NCBI GenBank assembly: GCA_030998225.1
Contig: JAPYXD010000715.1
Coordinates: forward strand, 5,398,501-5,462,500
Reading direction: 5' to 3'
Length of the DNA: 64,000 nucleotides
Origin: Diplolepis rosae
Lineage: Eukaryota > Arthropoda > Insecta > Hymenoptera > Diplolepididae
The notes under the pieces are model-generated. The model saw only the letters and a list, made by a program, of their open reading frames with translations. It did not search any database and was not told the origin of the DNA. This document shows, piece by piece, positions 50,842 to 62,086 of this stretch (position 1 is the first letter of the stretch; the number at the start of each line of letters is the position of its first letter). The position numbers were made by a program, and so were the translations under genes.

Positions 50842-52161
50842 TTTTAGAATGACGTGACAGTAGAAATACCTTTTGGCCATTTTAATGTTTAGCTCTCATC
50901 TTAACTTCCCTAAAGAAGCAGTATTTTCAGCACATGGACTACTGCATATCATTTTTAGAATGCTGGAATCACTAAAATACCACTCAGTTATCATACATTT
51001 TAGTTCCTAGCTTAAGTTCCCTTTGGGACATGTATTTTAAGCACATGGAGTACTAGACATAAGTTTTAGAATGTCGAGACAGAAATATCACCCGGGTATC
51101 TAGAAATTGGGTTTCCAGCTTGATTTCCCGTAGGAAAAATATATTATAAACAGCTAGACTCCAGAATTTAATTTTAGAATGACGTGACAGTAGAAATACC
51201 TTTTGGCCATCTTAATGTTTAGCTCTCATCTTAACTTCCCTGAAGAATCCGTATTTTTAGCACCTGGACTACTGCATATCATTTTTAGAATGCTGGAATC
51301 ACTAAAATACCACTCAGTTATCATACATTTTAGTTCCTAGCTTAAGTTGCCTTTGGGACATGTATTTTAAGCACATGGAGTACTAGACATAATTTTTAGG
51401 ATGTCGAGACAGAAATATCAGCCGGGTATCACAACATTGGGTTTCCAGCTTGATTTCCAGTAGGAAAAATATAGTATAAAAAGCTAGATTCCAGAATTTA
51501 ATTTTAGAATGACGTGACAGTAGAAATACCTTTTGGCCATTTTAGTGTTTAGCTCTCATCTTAACTTCCCTAAAGAAGCAGTATTTTCAGCACATGGACT
51601 ACTGCATATCATTTTTAGAATGCTGGAATCACTAAAATACCACTCAGTTATCATACATTTTAGTTCCTAGCTTAAGTTGCCTTTGGGACATGTATTTTAA
51701 GCACATGGAGTACTAGACATAATTTTTAGGATGTCGAGACAAAAATATCAGCCGGGTATCACAACATTGGGTTTCCAGCTTGATTTCCAGTAGGAAAAAT
51801 ATAGTATAAAAAGCTAGATTCCAGAATTTAATTATAGAATGACGTGACAGTAGAAATACCTTTTGGCCATTTTAATGTTTAGCTCTCATCTTAACTTCCC
51901 TGAGGAAGCAGTACTTTTAGCACATGGACTGCTACATTTCATTTTTAGAATGCTGGAATCACTAAAATACCACTCAGTTATCATACATTTTAGTTCCTAG
52001 CTCTAGTTTCCTTTGGGACATGTATTTTAAGCACATGGAATACTAGACATAATTTTTAGGATGTCGAGACAGAAATGTCAGCCGGGTATCTCAACATTGG
52101 GTTTCCAGCTTGATTTCCAGTAGGAAAAATATAGTATAAAAAGCTAGATTCCAGAATTTAA
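50842..52161 (+). repeat. Run of 330-base units, mainly A2-B2-C2
   Basis: Four consecutive 330-base intervals (50,857 to 52,177). They are dominated by the variant set AAAGAAGCAG, TAGCTTAAGTTGCC and TATAGTATAAAAAGC, with no recognisable higher-order pattern. Units at 51,832 are mosaics with GAAGCAGTACTTTTAG. Confidence 0.75.
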
Positions 52162-52491
52162 TTATAGAATGACGTGACAGTAGAAATACCTTTTGGCCAT
52201 CTTAATGTTTAGCTCTCATCTTAACTTCCCTGAGGAAGCAGTATTTTGTGCACATGGACTACTACATATGATTTTTAGAATGCTGGAATCTCTAAAATAC
52301 CACCCAGTTATCATACATTTCAGTTATCAGCTCTAGTTCCCTTGGGAACATGTGTTTTCAGCACATGGAGTACTAGACATAATTTTTAGGATGTCGAGAC
52401 AGAAATGTCAGCCAGGTATCTTAACATTGGGTTCCCAGCTTGACTTCCCGTAGGAAAAATATATTATAAACGGCTAGACTAATGTATTAAA

Positions 52492-53486
52492 TTTTAGAAT
52501 GACGGGACAGTAGAAATACCATTTGTCCATCTTAATGTTTGGCTATCATCTTAACTGCCCTGAAGAAGCAGTACTTTTAGCACATGTACAACTACATATC
52601 ATTTTTAGAATGTTGGAATTTCTAATATACCACCCACTTATCATAGATTTCAGTTCTCAGCTCTAGTTACCTTTGGAACATGTGTTTTCAGCATATGAAG
52701 TACTAGACATAATTTTTAGTCTGTCGAAACTTCAGAAATATCAGCTGGGTATCTTAGATTTGGGTTCTATGCTTGACTTCCCGTAGGAAAAATATATTAT
52801 AAACAGCTAGTCTCCTGAATTTAATTTTAGAATGACGGGACAGTAGAAATACCTTTTGGCCATCTTAATGTTTAGCTTTCAACTTAACTTCCCTGAGGAA
52901 GCATAATTTTGTGCACATGGACTACTACATATGATTTTTAGAATGCTGGAATCACTAAAATACCACCCAGTTATCATACATTTCAGTTCCCAGCTCTAGT
53001 TTCCTTTGGAACATGTGTTTTCAGCACATGAAGTACTAGACATAATTTTTAGAATGTCGAGACTTTAAAAATATCACCCGGGTATCTAGAAATTGGGTTC
53101 CCAGCTTGATTTCCCGTAGGAAAATATATTATAAACAGCTAGACTAATGTATTAAATTTTAGAATGACGGGACAGTAGAAATAACATTTTGCAACCTTAA
53201 TGTTTAGCTCTCATCTTTACTTCCCTGAAGAAGCCGTATTTTTAGCACCTGAACTACTGCATATCATTTTTAGAATGCTGGAATCACTAAAATACCACTC
53301 AGTTATCATACATTTTAGTTCCTAGCTTAAGTTGCCTTTGGGACATGTATTTTAAGCACATGGAGTACTAGACATAATTTTTAGGATGTCGAGACAGAAA
53401 TATCAGCCGGGTATCACAACATTGGGTTTCCAGCTTGATTTCCAGTAGGAAAAATATAGTATAAAAAGCTAGATTCCAGAATTTAA
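52492..53486 (+). repeat. Three-unit module M, copy 5
   Basis: Matches 41,667-42,661 at an offset of 10,825, including the CATGTACAACTAC variant. It carries a private ATGTTGGAATTTC change near 52,611. Confidence 0.85.
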
Positions 53487-53917
53487 TTTTAGAATGACGT
53501 GACAGTAGAAATACCTTTTGGCCATTTTAATGTTTAGCTCTCATCTTAACTTCCCTAAAGAAGCAGTATTTTCAGCACATGGACTACTGCATATCATTTT
53601 TAGAATGCTGGAATCACTAAAATACCACTCAGTTATCATACATTTTAGTTCCTAGCTTAAGTTGCCTTTGGGACATGTATTTTAAGCACATGGAGTACTA
53701 GACATAATTTTTAGGATGTCGAGACAGAAATATCAGCCGGGTATCACAACATTGGGTTTCCAGCTTGATTTCCAGTAGGAAAAATATAGTATAAAAAGCT
53801 AGATTCCAGAATTTAATTTTAGAATGACGTGACAGTAGAAATACCTTTTGGCCATTTTAATGTTTAGCTCTCAACTTAACTTCCCTGAGGAAGCAGTATT
53901 TTGAGCACATGGACTAC

Positions 53918-54092
53918 GACGTATCGTTTTTAAAAGGCTGGAATCACCAAAATACCACCCAGTAATCATACATTTTAGTTCCTTAGCTCTAAGTTGCCTT
54001 TGGGAACATGTGTTTTAAGCACATGGAGTACTAGACATAATTTGTAGGAGTTCTAGACATAAATATCACCCGGCTATCACCACATTGGGTTC
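53918..54092 (+). other. Divergent B and C subunits with flanking A mutations
   Basis: The end of A reads GGACTACGACGTATCG where GGACTACTGCATATCA is expected, with further changes at 53933 and 53936. B has GAATCACCAAAA, AGTAATCAT and a hybrid CCTTAGCTCTAAGTTGCC. C has TTTGTAGGAGTTCTAGAC in place of TTTTTAGGATGTCGAGAC. It is the most divergent full unit in the window and the changes create new CpG sites. Confidence 0.85.
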
Positions 54093-54760
54093 CCAGCTTG
54101 ATTTCCCGTAGGAAAAATATATTATAAACAGCTAGTCTCCTGAATTTAATTTTAGAATGACGGGACAGTAGAAATACCTTTTGGCCATCTTAATGTTTAG
54201 CTCTCATCTTAACTTCCCTGAGGAAGCAGTATTTTGTGCACATGGACTACTACATATGATTTTTAGAATGCTGGAATCTCTAAAATACCACCCAGTTATC
54301 ATACATTTCAGTTCTCAGCTCTAGTTCCCTTTGGAACATGTATTTTCAGCACATGGAATACTAGACATAATTTTTAGTCTGTCGAAACTTCAGAAATATC
54401 AGCTGGGTATCTTAGATTTGGGTTCTATGCTTGACTTCCCGTAGGAAAAATATATTATAAACAGCTAGTCTCCTGAATTTAATTTTAGAATGACGGGACA
54501 GTAGAAATACCTTTTGGCCATTTTAATGTTTAGCTCTCATCTTAACTTCCCTAAAGAAGCAGTATTTTCAGCACATGGACTACTGCATATCATTTTTAGA
54601 ATGCTGGAATCACTAAAATACCACTCAGTTATCATACATTTTAGTTCCTAGCTTAAGTTGCCTTTGGGACATGTATTTTAAGCACATGGAGTAGTAGACA
54701 TAATTTTTAGGATGTCGAGACAGAAATATCAGCCGGGTATCTCAACATTGGGTTCCCAGC

Positions 54761-54775
54761 TCACTTCCCTGCAGG
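54761..54775 (+). other. C subunit with rearranged dyad spacer
   Basis: The sequence reads TCACTTCCCTGCAGG where TTGACTTCCCGTAGG is expected. The TTCC and GGAA arms of the dyad survive while the spacer changes from CGTA to CTGCA. Confidence 0.7.
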
Positions 54776-56396
54776 AAAAATATATTATAAACGGCTAGAC
54801 TAATGTATTAAATTTTAGAATGACGGGACAGTAGAAATACCATTTGTCCATCTTAATGTTTAGCTCTCATCTTAACTTCCCAGAGGAAGCAGTATTTTGT
54901 GCACATGGACTACTACATATGAATTTTAGAATGCTGGAAACTCTAAAATAGCACCCAGTTATCATATATTTCAGTTCTCAGCTCTAGTTTCCTTTGGAAC
55001 ATGTGTTTTCAGCACATGAAGTACTAGACATAATTTTTAGTCTGTCGAAACTTCAGAAATATCAGCTGGGTATCTTAGATTTGGGTTCTATGCTTGACTT
55101 CCCGTAGGAAAAATATATTATAAAAAGCTAGATTCCAGAATTTAATTTTAGAATGACGGGACAGTAGAAATACCTTTTGGCCATTTTAATGTTTAGCTCT
55201 CATCTTAACTGCCCTGAAGAAGCAGTACTTTTAGCACATGGACTACTGCATATCATTTTTAGAATGCTGGAATCACTAAAATACCACTCAGTTATCATAC
55301 ATTTTAGTTCCTAGCTTAAGTTGCCTTTGGAACATGTATTTTAAGCACATGGAGTACTAGACATAATTTTTAGAATGTAAAGACATAAATATCACCCGGG
55401 TATCTAGAAATTGGGTTCCCAGCTTGATTTCCCGTAGGAAAAATATATTATAAACAGCTAGACTAATGTATTTAATTTTAGAATGACGGGACAGTAGAAA
55501 TACCTTTTGGCCATATAAATGTTAAGCTCTCATCTTAACTTACCTGAGGAAGCAGTATTTTTAGCACATGAACTACTGCATATCATTTTTAGAATGCTGG
55601 AATCACTAAAATACCACTCAGTTATCATACATTTTAGTTCCTAGCTTAAGTTGCCTTTGGGACATGTATTTTAAGCACATGGAGTACTAGACATAATTTT
55701 TAGGATGTCGAGACAGAAATATCAGCCGGGTATCACAACATTGGGTTTCCAGCTTGATTTCCAGTAGGAAAAATATAGTATAAAAAGCTAGATTCCAGAA
55801 TTTAATTTTAGAATGACGTGACAGTAGAAATACCTTTTGGCCATTTTTATGTTTAGCTCTCATCTTAACTTCCCTAAAGAAGCAGTATTTTCAGCACATG
55901 GACTACTGCATATCATTTTTAGAATGCTGGAATCACTAAAATACCACTCAGTTATCATACATTTTAGTTCCTAGCTTAAGTTGCCTTTGGGACATGTATT
56001 TTAAGCACATGGAGTACTAGACATAATTTTTAGGATGTCGAGACAGAAATATCAGCCGGGTATCACAACATTGGGTTTCCAGCTTGATTTCCAGTAGGAA
56101 AAATATAGTATAAAAAGCTAGATTCCAGAATTTAATTATAGAATGACGTGACAGTAGAAATACCTTTTGGCCATTTTAATGTTTAGCTCTCATCTTATCT
56201 TCCCTAATGAAGCAGTATTTTCAGCACATGGACTACTGCATATCATTTTTAGAATGCTGGAATCACTAAAATACCACTCAGTTATCATACATTTTAGTTC
56301 CTAGCTTAAGTTGCCTTTGGGACATGTATTTTAAGCACATGGAGTACTAGACATAATTTTTAGGATGTCGAGACAGAAATATCAGCCGGGTATCTC

Positions 56397-56414
56397 ACAG
56401 CTTGACTTGGGTAT
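56397..56414 (+). other. C subunit with a copied-in fragment
   Basis: TATCTCA is followed by CAGCTTGACTTGGGTA and then TCCAGCTTGATTTCC. CAGCTTGACTT is normally found a few bases further on in C1 subunits, so it appears to have been copied in by a template switch. The unit is 336 bases. Confidence 0.7.
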
Positions 56415-56759
56415 CCAGCTTGATTTCCAGTAGGAAAAATATAGTATAAAAAGCTAGATTCCAGAATTTAATTTTAGAATGACGTGACAGTAGAAATACC
56501 TTTTGGCCATTTTAATGTTTAGCTCTCATCGTAACTTCCCTAAAGAAGCAGTATTTTCAGCACATGGACTACTGCATATCATTTTTAGAATGCTGGAATC
56601 ACTAAAATACCACTCAGTTATCATACATTTTAGTTCCTAGCTTAAGTTGCCTTTGGGACATGTATTTTAAGCACATGGAGTAGTAGACATAATTTTTAGG
56701 ATGTCGAGACAGAAATATCAGCCGAGTATCTCAACATTTGGTTCCCAGCTTGATTTCCA

Positions 56760-56783
56760 GTGGAAAAATATATATAAATAATA
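56760..56783 (+). other. C subunit with small AT-rich rearrangement
   Basis: GTGGAAAAATATATATAAA followed by TAATAGCTAG replaces GTAGGAAAAATATAGTATAAAAAGCTAG. The loss of AG after GT also occurs alone at about 36,441 and 57,753. Confidence 0.7.
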
Positions 56784-58099
56784 GCTAGACTCCAGATTTT
56801 AATTTTAGAATGACGTGACAGTAGAAATACCTTTTGGCCATTTTAATGTTTAGCTCTCATCGTAACTTCCCTAATGAAGCAGTATTTTCAGCACATGGAC
56901 TACTGCATATCATTTTTAGAATGCTGGAATCACTAAAATACCACTCAGTTATCATACATTTTAGTTCCTAGCTTAAGTTGCCTTTGGAACATGTATTTTA
57001 AGCACATGGAGTACTAGACATAATGTTTAGAATGTCGAGACTTTAAAAATATCAGCCGGGTATCTCAACATTGGGTTCCCAGCTTGACTTCCCGTAGGAA
57101 AAATATATTATAAACGGCTAGACTCCAGATTTTAATTTTAGAATGACGTGACAGTAGAAATACCTTTTGGCCATCTTAATGTTTAGCTCTCATCTTAACT
57201 TCCCTGAAGAATCCGTATTTTTAGCACCTGGACTACTGCATATCATTTTTAGAATGCTGGAATCACTAAAATACCACTCAGTTATCATACATTTTAGTTC
57301 CTAGCTTAAGTTGCCTTTGGGACATGTATTTTAAGCACATGGAGTACTAGACATAATTTTTAGGATGTCGAGACAGAAATATCAGCCGGCTATCACAACA
57401 TTGGGTTTCCAGCTTGATTTCCAGTAGGAAAAATATAGTATAAAAAGCTAGATTCCAGAATTTAATTTTAGAATGACGTGACAGTAGAAATACCTTTTGG
57501 CCATTTTAATGTTTAGCTCTCATCGTAACTTCCCTAAAGAAGCAGTATTTTCAGCACATGGACTACTGCATATCATTTTTAGAATGCTGGAATCACTAAA
57601 ATACCACTCAGTTATCATACATTTTAGTTCCTAGCTTAAGTTGCCTTTGGGACATGTATTTTAAGCACATGGAGTACTAGACATAATTTTTAGGATGTCG
57701 AGACAAAAATATCAGCCGGGTATCTCAACATTGGGTTTCCAGCTTGATTTCCAGTGGAAAAATATAGTATAAAAAGCTAGATTCCAGAATTTAATTATAG
57801 AATGACGTGACAGTAGAAATACCTTTTGGCCATCTCAATGTTTAGCTCTCAACTTAACTTCCCTAATGAAGCAGTATTTTCAGCACATGGACTGCTGCAT
57901 TTCATTTTTAGAATGCTGGAATCACTAAAATACCACCCAGTTATCATACATTTTAGTTCCTAGCTTAAGTTCCCTTTGGGACATGTATTTTAAGCACATG
58001 GAAGTACTAGACATAATTTTTAGGATGTCGAGACAGAAATATCAGCCGGGTATCTCAACATTGGGTTCCCAGCTTGACTTCCCGTAGGAAAAATATATT

Positions 58100-58235
58100 A
58101 TAAACAGCTAATGTAAGAATGACGGGACAGTAGAAATAACATTTTGCAATAATACTTCCCTGAAGAAGCAGTAGCACATAAAATACTAGACATAATTTTT
58201 ATGATGTAGATCCAGATTTCCAGTATTAGTATTTT
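58100..58235 (+). other. Eroded two-subunit unit with many small deletions
   Basis: The anchors are only 120 bases apart (58,127 to 58,247) instead of 219, and the previous interval is 317. The retained pieces match the two-subunit unit almost exactly, including AACATTTTGCAA, CTTCCCTGAAGAAGCAGTA, GCACATAAAATACTAGAC and TTTTTATGATGT. The missing pieces include GACTA, TTTAATTTT, CCT, a 17-base piece of A, TTTTCA and most of C. I see at least seven separate deletions and almost no substitutions. Confidence 0.88.
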
Positions 58236-59551
58236 AGAATGACGTGACAGTAGAAATACCTTTTGGCCATTTTAATGTTTAGCTCTCATCTTAACTTCCC
58301 TAAAGAAGCAGTATTTTCAGCACATGGACTACTGCATATCATTTTTAGAATGCTGGAATCACTAAAATACCACTCAGTTATCATACATTTTAGTTCCTAG
58401 CTTAAGTTGCCTTTGGGACATGTATTTTAAGCACATGGAGTACTAGACATAATTTTTAGGATGTCGAGACAGAAATATCAGCCGGGTATCTCAACATTGG
58501 GTTCCCAGCTTGACTTCCCCTAGGAAAAATATAGTATAAACGGCTAGATTCCAGAATTTAATTTTAGAATGACGTGACAGTAGAAATACCTTTTGGCCAT
58601 CTCAATGTTTAGCTCTCATCTTAACTTCCCTAAAGAAGCAGTATTTTCAGCACATGGACTACTGCATATCATTTTTAGAATGCTGGAATCACTAAAATAC
58701 CACTCAGTTATCATACATTTTAGTTCCTAGCTTAAGTTCCCTTTGGGACATGTATTTTAAGCACATGGAATACTAGACATAATTTTTAGGATGTCGAGAC
58801 AGAAATATCAGCCGGGTATCTCAACATTGGGTTTCCAGCTTGATTTCCAGTAGGAAAAATATAGTATAAAAAGCTAGATTCCAGAATTTAATTTTAGAAT
58901 GACGTGACAGTAGAAATACCTTTTGGCCATCTCAATGTTTAGCTCTCAACTTAACTTCCCTGAGGAAGCAGTATTTTCAGCACATGGACTACTGCATATC
59001 ATTTTTAGAATGCTGGAATCACTAAAATACCACTCAGTTATCATACATTTTAGTTCCTAGCTTAAGTTGCCTTTGGGACATGTATTTTAAGCACATGGAG
59101 TACTAGACATAATTTTTAGGATGTCGAGACAGAAATATCAGCCGGGTATCACAACATTGGGTTTCCAGCTTGATTTCCAGTAGGAAAAATATAGTATAAA
59201 AAGCTAGATTCCAGAATTTAATTTTAGAATGACGTGACAGTAGAAATACCTTTTGGCCATTTTAATGTTTAGCTCTCATCGTAACTTCCCTAAAGAAGCA
59301 GTATTTTCAGCACATGGACTACTGCATATCATTTTTAGAATGCTGGAATCACTAAAATACCACTCAGTTATCATACATTTTAGTTCCTAGCTTAAGTTGC
59401 CTTTGGGACATGTATTTTAAGCACATGGAGTACTAGACATAATTTTTAGGATGTCGAGACAGAAATATCAGCCGGGTATCACAACATTGGGTTTCCAGCT
59501 TGATTTCCAGTAGGAAAAATATAGTATAAAAAGCTAGATTCCAGAATTTAA
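58232..59551 (+). repeat. Four consecutive 330-base A-B2-C units
   Basis: Anchors 58,247, 58,577, 58,907, 59,237 and 59,567 are all exactly 330 apart. This is the most regular monomeric stretch in the window. Variation is limited to features such as CTCAATGTTTAG and CATCGTAAC. Confidence 0.85.
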
Positions 59552-59881
59552 TTATAGAATGACGTGACAGTAGAAATACCTTTTGGCCATCTTAATGTTT
59601 AGCTCTCATCTTAACTTCCCTGAGGAAGCAGTATTTTGAGCACATGGACTGCTACATTTAATTTTTAGAATGCTGGAAACTCTAAAATACCACCCAGTTA
59701 TCATACATTTCAGTTCTCAGCTTAAGTTGCCTTTGGGACATGTATTTTAAGCACATGGAGTACTAGACATAATTTTTAGGATGTCGAGACAGAAATGTCA
59801 GCCGGGTATCTCAACATTGGGTTCCCAGCTTGAATTCCCGTAGGAAAAATATATTATAAACAGCTAGACTAATGTATTTAA

Positions 59882-60100
59882 TTTTACAATGACGGGACAG
59901 TAGAAATAACATTTTGCAACCTTAATGTTTAGCTCTCATCTTTACTTCCCGGAAGAAGCAGTATTTTCAGCACATAAAATACTAGACATAATTTTTATGA
60001 TGTCGAGACAAAAATATCAGCCGGCTATCTCAACATTGGGTTTCCAGCTTGATTTCCCGTAGGAAAAATATATTATAAAAAGCTAGACTCCAGATTTTAA
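59882..60100 (+). repeat. Two-subunit unit, CCGGCTATC subfamily
   Basis: Same A/B fusion junction and TTATGATG variant as at 41,118 and 43,322. It carries TTTTACAATGACGGG at its start and CTTCCCGGAAG in A. Confidence 0.92.
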
Positions 60101-62086
60101 TTTTAGAATGACGTGACAGTAGAAATACCTTTTGGCCATCTTAATGTTTAGCTCTCATCTTAACTTCCCTGAAGAAGCCGTATTTTTAGCACCTGGACTA
60201 CTGCATATTATTTTTAGAATGCTGGAATCACTAAAATACCACTCAGTTATCATACATTTTAGTTCCTAGCTTAAGTTCCCTTTGGAACATGTATTTTAAG
60301 CACATGGAGTACTAGACATAATTTTTAGGATGTCGAGACAAAAATATCAGCCGGGTATCTCAACATTGGGTTTCCAGCTTGATTTCCCGTAGGAAAAATA
60401 TATTATAAACGGCTAGACTAATGTATTAAATTTTAGAATGACGGGACAGTAGAAATACCATTTGTCCATCTTAATGTTTAGCTATCATCTTAACTGCCCT
60501 GAAGAAGCAGTACTTTTAGCACATGTACAACTACATATCATTTTAAGAATGCTGGAATCTCTAATATACCACCCACTTATCATAGATTTCAGTTCTCAGC
60601 TCTAGTTACCTTTGGAACATGTGTTTTCAGCACATGAAGTACTAGACATAATTTTTAGTCTGTCGAAACTTCAGAAATATCAGCTGGGTATCTTAGATTT
60701 GGGTTCTATGCTTGACTTCCCGTAGGAAAAATATATTATAAACGGCTAGACTCCTGAATTTAATTATAGAATGACGTGACAGTAGAAATACCTTTTGGCC
60801 ATTTTAATGTTTAGCTCTTACCTTAACTTCCCTGAAGAAGCCGTATTTTTAGCACCTGGACTACTGCATATCATTTTTAGAATGCTGGAATCACTAAAAT
60901 ACCACCCAGTTATCATACATTTCAGTTATCAGCTCTAGTTCCCTTGGGAACATGTGTTTTCAGCACATGGAGTACTAGACATAATTTTTAGGATGTCGAG
61001 ACAGAAATATCAGCCGGGTATCTCAACATTGGGTTTCCAGCTTGATTTCCAGTAGGAAAAATATAGTATAAAAAGCTAGATTCCAGAATTTAATTATAGA
61101 ATGACGTGACAGTAGAAATACCTTTTGGCCATTTTAATGTTTAGCTATCATCTTAACTGCCCTGAAGAAGCAGTACTTTTAGCACATGGACTACTGCATA
61201 TCATTTTTAGAATGCTGGAATCACTAAAATACCACTCAGTTATCATACATTTTAGTTCCTAGCTTAAGTTCCCTTTGGGACACGTATTTTAAGCACATGG
61301 AGTATTCGACATAATTTTTAGGATGTCGAGACAGAAATGTCAGCCGGGTATCTCAACATTGGGTTCCCAGCTTCACTTCCCGTAGGAAAAATATATTATA
61401 AACGGCTAGACTAATGTATTAAATTTTAGAATGACGGGACAGTAGAAATACCATTTGTCCATCTTAATGTTTAGCTATCATCTTAACTGCCCTGAAGAAG
61501 CAGTACTTTTAGCACATGGACAACTACATATCATTTTTAGAATGCTGGAATCTCTAAAATACCACCCAGTTATCATAGATTTCAGTTCTCAGCTCTAGTT
61601 ACCTTTGGAACATGTGTTTTCAGCACATGAAGTACTAGACATAATTTTTAGTCTGTCGAAACTTCAGAAATATCAGCTGGGTATCTTAGATTTGGGTTCT
61701 ATGCTTGACTTCCCGTAGGAAAAATATATTATAAACAGCTAGTCTCCTGAATTTAATTTTAGAATGACGGGACAGTAGAAATACCTTTTGGCCATCTTAA
61801 TGTTTAGCTCTCATCTTAACTTCCCTGAAGAAGCCGTATTTTTAGCACCTGGACTACTACATATCATTTTTAGAATGCTGGAATCCCTAAAATACCACCC
61901 AGTTATCATACATTTCAGTTATCAGCTCTAGTTCCCTTGGGAACATGTGTTTTCAGCACATGGAGTACTAGACATAATTTTTAGGATGTCGAGACAGAAA
62001 TGTCAGCCGGGTATCTCAACATTGGGTTCGCAGCTTGATTTCCCGTAGGAAAAATATATTATAAACGGCTAGACTAATGTATTTAA

